DNA of 55,419 nt, taken from positions 1-55,419 of the forward strand of contig CADAHS010000019.1 of assembly GCA_902787825.1 (NCBI GenBank), written 5' to 3'. Under the pieces are notes generated by a model that was not told where the DNA came from, did no database searches, and was given only the letters and a program-made list of their open reading frames with translations. Source of the DNA: an uncultured Ruminococcus sp. Lineage in GTDB: Bacteria; Bacillota; Clostridia; Oscillospirales; Ruminococcaceae. Below, piece after piece: positions 6,977-13,669 of the stretch. Numbering within the stretch: position 1 is the stretch's first letter; each line of letters opens with the position of its first letter. The position numbers were made by a program, and so were the translations under genes.

Positions 6977-7005
6977 AATATATCACAAAGCAAGAATTAT
7001 TACAA
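6977..7005 (-). promoter_or_regulatory. Promoter of the 6384-6875 gene
   Basis: Minus-strand TTGTAA (7000-7005), 17-base spacer, TATATT (6977-6982), with the extended -10 context TGTGA directly before the -10. Confidence 0.55.
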
Positions 7006-7214
7006 CAGGTTTGTAGCGAAAAAAATGTGCAAAAAAATGAAGCCCTTGACTATCAATGGCAAACAGATTTTCTAACACAAATGTAAAACTTATATGTCTA
7101 AATTTACATTTTTACCTTATAATATACAATGGTTTAAATCGCTTTCTAAATGCACGAAATCTCCACTCTCTGCTGTCCAAGTCTACGAGCGGAAAAGAAA
7201 CCGTCAAAAATAGC

Positions 7215-7251
7215 AGCCCTGAGAAATGCTTGTACTGCAAATCTCAGGGCT
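7215..7251. repeat. Inverted repeat in the gene-free stretch 7006-7360
   Basis: AGCCCTGAGA at 7215-7224 pairs perfectly with TCTCAGGGCT at 7242-7251 around a 17-base loop. No T-run follows, so it is not a classic terminator. It could be part of the transfer origin recognised by the relaxase or of the element's replication or integration control. Nothing else is evident in 7006-7360. Confidence 0.45.
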
Positions 7252-7360
7252 TGTCTGTTATTCAGTTCCAATAGTATATCCGTTGATTTCGACGCACGCC
7301 ATAATCGTAATATCGACTTATGCGAAGCAAAAAAGACCGATAATCTGTAGCTAAAAAGAA

Positions 7361-7930
7361 TCAGCCAATAGATTTTAGCAAATCTATTCTTTTTTTTGCT
7401 TTAAGCTCGATTTCCTTCATATATCTACTCATATAATTCCAATCAGGCTGATAGCCCTCATCAGAATATTTCTTATCTTTATCTATAACATATGCTCCTT
7501 TTTCATCACGCATAGGAGGAAGGCTTATCAGTAGATTATTCAAATTATCACTTGTAAGAGCATCACTATAATCAAATTTTTGTGCTGTGATTTTTATTAC
7601 AGTGCATATAAATAGAGCGTTAAACTTGTTGAGATTATCATTATAAAGCATAGAAATTGCAGATCCAGCGCCACCACGTCCTAAAAAATCTTTTTCTTGA
7701 TAAAAAGATGTTCCATCTAATGGACTAACAGTAATACAGTTTCCCTTTTCAAGTTTTTCATTATCTTTAGGTTCAAGATACGAAACGATACCGTTGTTTA
7801 CAGCCCCAGAAGAAACATAAGGAATACTGCCTTCATTATATGTTTTTATCGTTCTTGCAGCAGGTGGAACTATTTTAAACAGCTTTGAAATAGCAAACTT
7901 TTTCCAATCACTAACGTCAATCAGTTTCAA
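7361..7930 (-). CDS. Single-TRD DNA specificity subunit of a BcgI-like restriction-modification system
   Basis: The 189-residue protein probably starts at a TTG (7928-7930), six bases after GAGGTG, inside the end of the upstream gene. It shows features of type I/IIB specificity subunits: a WKKFAISKLFKI opening, IPYVSSGAVNNGIVSYL, LGRGGAGSAISML and a C-terminal helix ending KAKKRIDLLKSIG. Full-length S subunits have two target-recognition domains (about 350-450 residues). This one has only one, so it may bind as a dimer and read a symmetric site. It is translationally coupled to the nuclease-methylase gene. Confidence 0.75.
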   Translation of the reverse strand: MKLIDVSDWKKFAISKLFKIVPPAARTIKTYNEGSIPYVSSGAVNNGIVSYLEPKDNEKLEKGNCITVSPLDGTSFYQEKDFLGRGGAGSAISMLYNDNLNKFNALFICTVIKITAQKFDYSDALTSDNLNNLLISLPPMRDEKGAYVIDKDKKYSDEGYQPDWNYMSRYMKEIELKAKKRIDLLKSIG

Positions 7931-9764
7931 GAATATCACCTCTTTCTATTCCAATAGACAAATCATTTCCTTCATTAGATGTTGATAAACTACTGAAGTA
8001 AATAACTTTGTCAGCAAGAGTTTCCTTAAGTGCTTTGACATCAATTTCTTCCTTAAATAGTAGATAATCAGTCATTGTCTTTATAAAGTCTTCTTCGTAT
8101 GCACAGAACGGAATTTCATCCTTCTGATAACTTAAATGTTCATTTGGGTTCAACCACTTAATGGTTGAATCGCCACTTTGCTTTTTAATAATTTCAACCC
8201 ACTTATCTTCAATACTTTTCCATTTGTGTCGTATATCTTGACGTCCCTGATTTTTTACTCTTTCAAGTCCATCTTCCTTAATATAGCAGGTAAAGATTTC
8301 TTCGCCGTTCTGTGGGATTCCACTTTCAAAGATAAAAATAGACGTTGTGATTCCTTCATCAAATGTTTTTTCAGGCAGCTTAATTATTTTTAAGATTCGA
8401 TGTTTACTCAATATTTTTTCTACAATCTTCTTAGAAACCTTTTCTAGTTTTTTATCTGGTAATAAAAAGGCAGCGATAGAATGTGGCACAATGTTATCTA
8501 ATACATTTTTTACGATAATTTCTGGATGGCACTTACGCTCGTAAGGTGGATTCATTAAAACTTTAGTTATCCCTTTGCTGCTAATCCAGTCACACGCTTC
8601 TTGAGTAGTAGAGTCCATTTGTTCAAGATTCGTCTTTCCGTCTTTATGGATTAACATATTCGCACAAGCTAAAGAGAATACCCTTTTGTCAATTTCTATG
8701 CCAAATAACTGTTTTGACATTATCTCTTTTGCTTTTTTTGTACTCGCTCCGCCAACTTCTTTTATCATGTTTGACATAGCTTTGGTTAAAAATGCACCAC
8801 TACCGCACGCAGCATCAAGTATCTTATCATGCTTCACATCGATATTTATAAGTCTATACATCAAAGATGTAACATGATCTGGTGTGAAAACCTGACCATT
8901 TTCAGACTTTCCTTTATACCGATTGAATTCATTAAAGAAGATAGCCATAACATCTTCGCCATTCCAGTTTTTGGAATTGATTAAATCAGATATTATTTCA
9001 ACATTGAAAATAAAGTCGTCAATTGCATTTTGATTGTTTGTTATGTTCATTTGAACTTTTGAATATGATTCTATCAAAATATCAAGTTTTTCATTCTGTT
9101 TCTTCGCTTCTTCTAAGGATTTTGACAGGGTGTCAAGTATCGTATAATGGAACATATTATATGACATTCCCTTTGTTAATGGGGCACCATATCTTTTAGC
9201 AACCAAAGCACAAGCAGTAAAAACCATTCTATCATAGTAATCATTAACACCAAATTTGTAATGAAGGATATTATTAATTTTCATTGTAGTTAAATAAATC
9301 TGCTGCTTGTCTATTTCAAAATCCTCAAACAATTCTAAATAGAATTGCTTTCCTTGAAGCCCAATATTAATCTCCTTTTCAGTATCATTTAAAAATACTC
9401 TTTGCTTCTCACCATTATATAATATACCAACAACTCTGGAATATAAATTGTTTGCTACTCTTACATTATAAAGTAATTCGTTAACATACTCTTGGTTTTT
9501 AACATCTTTATCCGATGATTTGGTTTCAAGTATAATAGCAACTCTTGAAAAATCATCTGGAAGATACCAACCATCTGGTTTATGATTTGAGCCTTTACCA
9601 GAAAACCCAAGTTGTTTAAATGACGTCAATTGACCAGTGCCTTGTTTAACAGATATTTCAGGAACATCAAATTCTAATATTTGCTTTGCACCATTATGAA
9701 AGCCATCTTTATCTGTATATCCATCTCTTACTTCATCTTCTGTAAGATTTCTCATTAATGCCAT
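7917..9764 (-). CDS. Fused restriction nuclease / N6-adenine methyltransferase (BcgI A-type subunit)
   Basis: The 615-residue protein starts MALMRNLTEDEVRDGYTDKD at 9762-9764 after AGGAGGTAAAT. The N-terminal 150 residues contain KPDGWYLPDDFSRVAIILETK, a PD-(D/E)xK nuclease signature. Residues 230-500 are an N6-adenine methylase: motif I ILDAACGSGAFLTKAM and catalytic motif IV VLMNPPYERK. The length and the separate small specificity gene match type IIB/IIG systems such as BcgI (a nuclease-methylase A subunit plus a B specificity subunit) rather than a three-gene type I set. It is AT-rich, with its own promoter, and protects the element or host. Confidence 0.8.
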   Translation of the reverse strand: MALMRNLTEDEVRDGYTDKDGFHNGAKQILEFDVPEISVKQGTGQLTSFKQLGFSGKGSNHKPDGWYLPDDFSRVAIILETKSSDKDVKNQEYVNELLYNVRVANNLYSRVVGILYNGEKQRVFLNDTEKEINIGLQGKQFYLELFEDFEIDKQQIYLTTMKINNILHYKFGVNDYYDRMVFTACALVAKRYGAPLTKGMSYNMFHYTILDTLSKSLEEAKKQNEKLDILIESYSKVQMNITNNQNAIDDFIFNVEIISDLINSKNWNGEDVMAIFFNEFNRYKGKSENGQVFTPDHVTSLMYRLINIDVKHDKILDAACGSGAFLTKAMSNMIKEVGGASTKKAKEIMSKQLFGIEIDKRVFSLACANMLIHKDGKTNLEQMDSTTQEACDWISSKGITKVLMNPPYERKCHPEIIVKNVLDNIVPHSIAAFLLPDKKLEKVSKKIVEKILSKHRILKIIKLPEKTFDEGITTSIFIFESGIPQNGEEIFTCYIKEDGLERVKNQGRQDIRHKWKSIEDKWVEIIKKQSGDSTIKWLNPNEHLSYQKDEIPFCAYEEDFIKTMTDYLLFKEEIDVKALKETLADKVIYFSSLSTSNEGNDLSIGIERGDILETD

Positions 9765-9847
9765 ATTTACCTCCTATGGTGATATCAGGTTGAAAAGAGT
9801 TCTATGTTAACTATACGAAAAGATAATTAGAATGTGTATATTAAATG

Positions 9848-9876
9848 ATTATACCACTATCTGCACAAATAGTCAA
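9848..9876 (-). promoter_or_regulatory. Promoter of the restriction-modification operon
   Basis: Minus-strand TTGACT (9871-9876), 17-base spacer, TATAAT (9848-9853), with GTGG just before the -10. It is the same form as the promoter of the AT-rich gene pair at 4789-4817. Confidence 0.7.
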
Positions 9877-9938
9877 TCGCTCCGCAGTAGAAAAACTATA
9901 GTTTAATGTAAAGCTCTTCTGAATGTGTAATAATAGTA

Positions 9939-9967
9939 TTGAATTTTCCTAACCATTGTGATATAAT
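9939..9967 (+). promoter_or_regulatory. Promoter of the serine recombinase
   Basis: TTGAAT (9939-9944), 17-base spacer, TATAAT (9962-9967) with extended -10 TGTGA. The ribosome site AGGGGGTG follows at 9977-9984, so the leader is very short. Confidence 0.65.
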
Positions 9968-9989
9968 TTATAATATAGGGGGTGTTGTT

Positions 9990-11519
9990 GTGAGCAATAA
10001 AAAGAATCAATTCGTTCAAAACGAAAATAACCTTGCAATCGCTTACTATCGCTACTCGTCGCAATCGCAAAACGATGCATCTATTGAACAACAGCAGGAA
10101 CAGGCTCGTCTTTATGCCGAAAAGAACGGTTATACTCTTGTAAAGGAATACGCTGATAGAGCTATATCGGGAACTACGGCTAATCGCCCGCAATATCAGC
10201 TTATGCTTTCGGAAATAGATGTTTTAAAACCTGCTGTTCTCATTCTTTGGAAAACAGATCGCCTAGGGCGTGATCGAGCTGAGCTTGTTTTTGCAAAGAG
10301 CGTAATAAACAAAGCTGGCTGTCGAATATGCTATATTGCCGAAGCTCTCCCTGATGATGATCTCACGAGCCCCTTGATTGAGGCTGTATTTGAAGCATAT
10401 GCCGAATTTTATTCTAAGCAGCTGTCTCAAAACGTTCTTCGAGGGCTATCTTATAATGCAAAACTTGGACTATATAACGGAGTTTCGCTTTTAGGATATA
10501 CTCACGATTCTGAAAAGCATTATGTTATTGATGAGAATACAGCCCCTATTGTTCGACAGATTTTCAACGATTATGCTGAGGGAAAGCCTATAACTGTTAT
10601 TATTAATGAGCTTAATGCACAAGGTATCAAAACTTCACGAGGAAACGCTTTTACTATTAATAGCTTGCGTGGAATTATGAAAAACCGTTCGTATATGGGC
10701 GAATACCGTTTTGGTGATGTGGTTATCCCTAACGGTATGCCTGCTATAATTTCAAAAGAATTGTATGACAGAGTTCAGAAACGCTTTGAACTTAACAAAC
10801 ATAGAGCTAAAACTCCCACCGATGAACCTACCCCTCGCTATTGGCTCACAGGCAAGTTGTTCTGTGGTGAATGTGGTTCTTCAATGCACGGCACGGCAGG
10901 AACATCAAAAAGAGGAAAGAGATACTACTATTACAGCTGTATCAATCATTATAAGAAAAAGACCTGTAAACTCAAAGATATTAGTAAGGATAAGCTTGAA
11001 AATCTTGTGATATCAGTCCTTGATGAATTCTTATCAGACTCCGAGAAACTTGCAAGTCTGGCTGTTGATATAGTAAAATATTACGAAAAACACTATGGAG
11101 ATGACAGTTATATAAATGCGCTTGAAAGCAGTTTAAAGGAAACTGAGCAGGCACTAAAAAACCTCGTCAAAGCCATTGAAAAAGGGATCTTTTCCAAAAC
11201 TACACAAGCACGTCTGCAAGAACTTGAAGAACGTAAAATGAACCTAATAGCGGCTATAGATACCGAACGAATAAAAAAGCTTGCAATGAATGATACACGT
11301 CGAATAAAAGAGTATTATGAAATGTACAAACATGCTGATTTCAAAGAGCCCGATACAAGAGATTTTGTATTAGATTATTTTATAGAGAAAATTTTCGTTT
11401 TTTCCGACAAACTCGTTATATGCTGCCGATATGACGATATGCAGGACATTACCATTGATTTTAAGGAAGTATCAGCGGCTTCCGAGGGTGTTCTTACAAA
11501 TTACGGTTTGGCGCACTAA
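9990..11519 (+). CDS. Large serine recombinase (integrase/excisionase of the mobilizable element)
   Basis: The 509-residue protein starts at a GTG (9990-9992) after AGGGGGTG. An upstream in-frame ATG at 9939 lies inside the promoter and is rejected. The resolvase domain comes first: AIAYYRYSSQSQNDASIEQQ with the catalytic Ser, then the LILWKTDRLGRDRAE arginine motif. A recombinase domain follows (TSRGNAFTINSLRGIMKNRS), then a zinc ribbon with CGECG and YSCINHYKKKTC, and a C-terminal coiled coil around residues 390-450. Such enzymes integrate and excise elements at short att sites without other recombinases. It sits at the right end next to the 14-bp repeat. Confidence 0.92.
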   Translation: MSNKKNQFVQNENNLAIAYYRYSSQSQNDASIEQQQEQARLYAEKNGYTLVKEYADRAISGTTANRPQYQLMLSEIDVLKPAVLILWKTDRLGRDRAELVFAKSVINKAGCRICYIAEALPDDDLTSPLIEAVFEAYAEFYSKQLSQNVLRGLSYNAKLGLYNGVSLLGYTHDSEKHYVIDENTAPIVRQIFNDYAEGKPITVIINELNAQGIKTSRGNAFTINSLRGIMKNRSYMGEYRFGDVVIPNGMPAIISKELYDRVQKRFELNKHRAKTPTDEPTPRYWLTGKLFCGECGSSMHGTAGTSKRGKRYYYYSCINHYKKKTCKLKDISKDKLENLVISVLDEFLSDSEKLASLAVDIVKYYEKHYGDDSYINALESSLKETEQALKNLVKAIEKGIFSKTTQARLQELEERKMNLIAAIDTERIKKLAMNDTRRIKEYYEMYKHADFKEPDTRDFVLDYFIEKIFVFSDKLVICCRYDDMQDITIDFKEVSAASEGVLTNYGLAH

Positions 11520-11521
11520 CT

Positions 11522-11565
11522 AAAACCGTGATGCTCCGAGGGAATCGAGGAGTATTGCGGTTTTT
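11522..11565 (+). terminator. Terminator of the serine recombinase
   Basis: AAACCG...CGGTTTTT with an inner ATGCTCC/GGAGTAT pairing forms a long stem ending in a T-run, three bases after the stop codon. Confidence 0.7.
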
Positions 11566-11573
11566 GTTATAGT

Positions 11574-11653
11574 GCAGTGTGCAGAGCTTGATGACCGACT
11601 GAAAGGCGCTCAGAGTGACCGCAGGTCGGTTGGCAAGTTCCCACCATCTGCAC
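11574..11653 (+). other. Structured right end (putative attR) of the serine-recombinase element
   Basis: The segment ends with the second copy of CCCACCATCTGCAC (11640-11653). AGTGCAG/GTGCAGA at its start can pair with TCTGCACT at its end, and ACCGAC pairs with GTCGGT inside. It superficially resembles a tRNA but lacks a proper T loop and anticodon arm. An attachment-site arm with recombinase-binding symmetry is the most likely reading. Confidence 0.45.
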
Positions 11654-11655
11654 TC

Positions 11656-11684
11656 AAAAAGCTCGCAAAAGCGAGCTTTTTCTT
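11656..11684 (+). terminator. Terminator beyond the att repeat
   Basis: AAAGCTCGC-AAAA-GCGAGCTTTTT is a clean intrinsic terminator three bases after the right copy of the tRNA-Leu 3'-end repeat. It may be the original terminator of the tRNA-Leu gene, now separated by the inserted element. The remaining stretch to 11787 shows no gene. Confidence 0.6.
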
Positions 11685-11787
11685 TTTGCTTTTTCAAAAT
11701 GGTCCTTGATCGGTCCTTATTGGTACTTGCCGCCGACATTGGTGTCGGTCGCAAAAGCGCTTGTATCCGTATTAAGTTTTGGGCATA

Positions 11788-11821
11788 AGAAAACCGCCTA
11801 ACATCATCTGTTAAGCGGTTT
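11788..11821 (-). terminator. Terminator of the zinc-ribbon gene
   Basis: AAACCGCctAACA pairs with TGTTaaGCGGTTT and is followed on the minus strand by TTTTCTT. It overlaps the stop codon region of the zinc-ribbon gene. Confidence 0.6.
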
Positions 11822-12017
11822 AGTCTACAACTACCATAGGGTCTAAATGCACAAGCAAATCACATTCTGCATTCGTGCATTTAAAATAATGGGCTTTATC
11901 AGGAGGAGTGCCGACGGGGTCTGGCTTGACTATCCCTATCCTACATTTAGGGCATTTTACTTCTTCACCTGCAATTAAGTGATTTGACATATTATCGTAA
12001 TCGTAACGGTCTGCCAT
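11820..12017 (-). CDS. 65-residue zinc-ribbon protein
   Basis: The start is the ATG at 12015-12017 after AAAGGAGGAACTCGAT. Two Cys pairs, VKCPKCRIG and FKCTNAECDLL, form a four-Cys zinc ribbon; the N-terminus is polar and the C-terminus acidic. The gene overlaps the end of the broken toxin-like gene by 26 bases, so it was translated right after it. A small gene in that place is often the immunity partner, but nothing in the sequence proves that role. Confidence 0.6.
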   Translation of the reverse strand: MADRYDYDNMSNHLIAGEEVKCPKCRIGIVKPDPVGTPPDKAHYFKCTNAECDLLVHLDPMVVVD

Positions 12018-12731
12018 ATCGAGTTCCTCCTTTCTTCCAGTCCTTATCTGCGTAATTATCCTTTGCTAATCTTACTATATATCTTTTTTCAGGAATTGTC
12101 AAGTATGTACGATTCTCTTTGTGCATTTTTTCCTTTGCCATACAAACCGCTTCTGCCCATTGGCATCCTGCAATTCCATATTTGTGGTGAGTTATCTCGT
12201 GAATAACTGTTTGTGCAGCTACAAGCGGACTTTGAATATTATCAACATATATCTCAATACTATTTCCCCATTGTTGCCCTCTGTTTGAATGCCGTTGCGG
12301 TTTGTAAACAAACTTGGTTGAATTTCAGTATCTTTAATGTACTGTAAAGCCTCTCTACCTACTTCAGACTTGTTCAACTCTTCCTCAACAATTTCAGGTG
12401 TTATTGTAGCTGTTGAGGGAATATGGTCGGCATTAAAAGGCTCGAATTGTTTTGCGTAATTAGGTTCAACATGATTGACAGTTTCTCCTTCGTAAGTTTT
12501 CTCCCTGCCGCTGTCTCTGCGCAGCACCTCTGCACCCTCGTCGGCATTGGTCTGCTCAATGAACTCACGCAGCTGCTTTTGCTTGTCTTTCAGCTGAGCC
12601 TTTGCCATTGCGATGTTCTCCGGGTCGGTGAAGCCTTCGACCTTACGCTTTGCCTTGCAGGTATTTTTGCCGATGGATACCTCAACCTTCCCGAGCACAC
12701 CGCAAAGCCCTTTACTCCCAACCCCTTTCAA
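11992..12731 (-). pseudogene. Frameshifted and 5'-truncated phage-head/toxin-like gene with HExxH motif
   Basis: The first part (12731 to about 12300) contains a helical segment with AMAKAQLKDKQKQLREFIEQT and VLRRDSGREKTYEG, like the C-terminal region of phage minor head proteins carried over to toxin fusions. A frameshift near 12285-12305 follows, and another frame continues SNRGQQWGNSIEIYVDN, AAQTVIHEITHHKYGIAGCQ and AEAVCMAKEKMHKENRTYLT to a stop at 11992-11994. HEITH is a zinc-metallopeptidase-like HExxH motif. The 5' end is cut: no proper start or ribosome site exists at 12731. It is probably a decayed phage or element cargo gene. Confidence 0.55.
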
Positions 12732-12828
12732 ACAGCAGTACGGGCAGGTATATCTTGTTGCCTATTATGTTGAAAATGAGCCTGTCGCTCCGCAGGATAT
12801 CAAAAGTGACTATCTTAACATTGTTTAA
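12726..12828 (+). pseudogene. C-terminal gene fragment on the plus strand
   Basis: About 30 codons, QQYGQVYLVAYYVENEPVAP then QDIKSDYLNIV and TAA, read like the end of a real protein and are followed by an intrinsic terminator. Upstream, the frame runs only through the antisense of the toxin-like remnant. It marks a recombination junction where one gene's tail was left behind. The family is not recognised. Confidence 0.4.
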
Positions 12829-12838
12829 AACAAAGAAA

Positions 12839-12878
12839 AGCGGAGAGCTTCAGTAAGAAGTCCTCCGTTTTTTTTTTG
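12839..12878 (+). terminator. Terminator after the plus-strand fragment
   Basis: CGGAG...CTCCG with inner CTT/AAG pairing is followed by ten T. It also lies just beyond the 3' end of the NRPS operon on the other strand. Confidence 0.65.
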
Positions 12879-12899
12879 CACCAAAAGATTAAAAGCACC

Positions 12900-13664
12900 C
12901 TAACTTTTGAAAGCAGCCTGGACAGTGTCTATCAAGCTGATAAATCCATCTGATGTCATTGTGTCACCGTCAACAAACACCCCGTCAATGATCTGTTTTT
13001 TCAGCAGTTCTGTCAGCTTCTGCGGTGATATCTCCGCTCCGTAGAAAACCGGCAGCGGTTCGGGCAGATCGGGAAGTGTCTGCATCGAAACCTGCTTTAT
13101 GGTCTGGATCATTTCAATGCCATAGTCAATGTCTGTGCCCTTTCCTTCAAACTCCCACATAGGGCGATACATGATCCCCATACGATAAACAGCATCGGAA
13201 GGAACCTTTGAAAGACCTACGCTGACCTGTTTTTCAATGATCTGCTTTGCGGTCCCGCTGCGCTTCATCTGCATATTTTCACCAACACAAAGAAGCCCCT
13301 TCATTCCCAGCGTCAGCAGCTCACACACACCGTCACGGCACAGCTCGTCTGTTTCACCCAGCAGGTATCTTCTGTCAGCAAGTCCCGTCATACCGGCGTG
13401 CGCACCTATCGCTCTGAGCGTATGCGGCGAAGGCATACCCGTTATCTTTCCTGCGCAAAAACACTGTGAGCATATCTTCACAAGCTCCTTGTCCTCAACG
13501 CTTGCGCACACAGCTTCAAGCGACACGGTCGGTACGCAGACAAACAGCATTATCTCCTCCATTCGCTCGTACTGTTTGGTTCGCTCGCACATATCGTTTA
13601 TCTGCTGCGTTATCTGCTGTGCAGACAGCTCTGAAGAAAAATTGTACCAGTAAAAATTCAGCAT
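12900..13664 (-). CDS. Catalytically dead triosephosphate-isomerase homologue in the NRPS operon
   Basis: The 254-residue protein starts at the ATG 13662-13664 after AGGAAGGTG, six bases beyond the exporter's stop. Its length and motif order match TpiA: RRYLLGETDEL, GLLCVGEN, VFYGAEISPQKLTELL, IDGVFVDGD. However, each catalytic position is replaced. The Lys of NWKMN is Tyr (FYWYNF). The His of GHSERR is Leu (GLADRR). The Glu of YEPVWAIGTG is Arg (YRPMWEFEGKG). The phosphate loops GGS and VGG are GAE and VDG. It cannot isomerise triose phosphates. As the last gene of an NRPS-exporter operon it may be a binding, regulatory or tailoring pseudoenzyme. Confidence 0.8.
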   Translation of the reverse strand: MLNFYWYNFSSELSAQQITQQINDMCERTKQYERMEEIMLFVCVPTVSLEAVCASVEDKELVKICSQCFCAGKITGMPSPHTLRAIGAHAGMTGLADRRYLLGETDELCRDGVCELLTLGMKGLLCVGENMQMKRSGTAKQIIEKQVSVGLSKVPSDAVYRMGIMYRPMWEFEGKGTDIDYGIEMIQTIKQVSMQTLPDLPEPLPVFYGAEISPQKLTELLKKQIIDGVFVDGDTMTSDGFISLIDTVQAAFKS

Positions 13665-13669
13665 TCTTA

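Noticed and set aside
11574-11653. Complete tRNA gene with GTGCAGA/TCTGCAC acceptor pairing
   Set aside because: No valid anticodon arm or TTCRANY T loop can be drawn; the 3' similarity comes from the tRNA-derived att repeat.
12900-13664. Housekeeping triosephosphate isomerase
   Set aside because: All three catalytic residues and both phosphate loops are substituted, and it is not near glycolytic genes.
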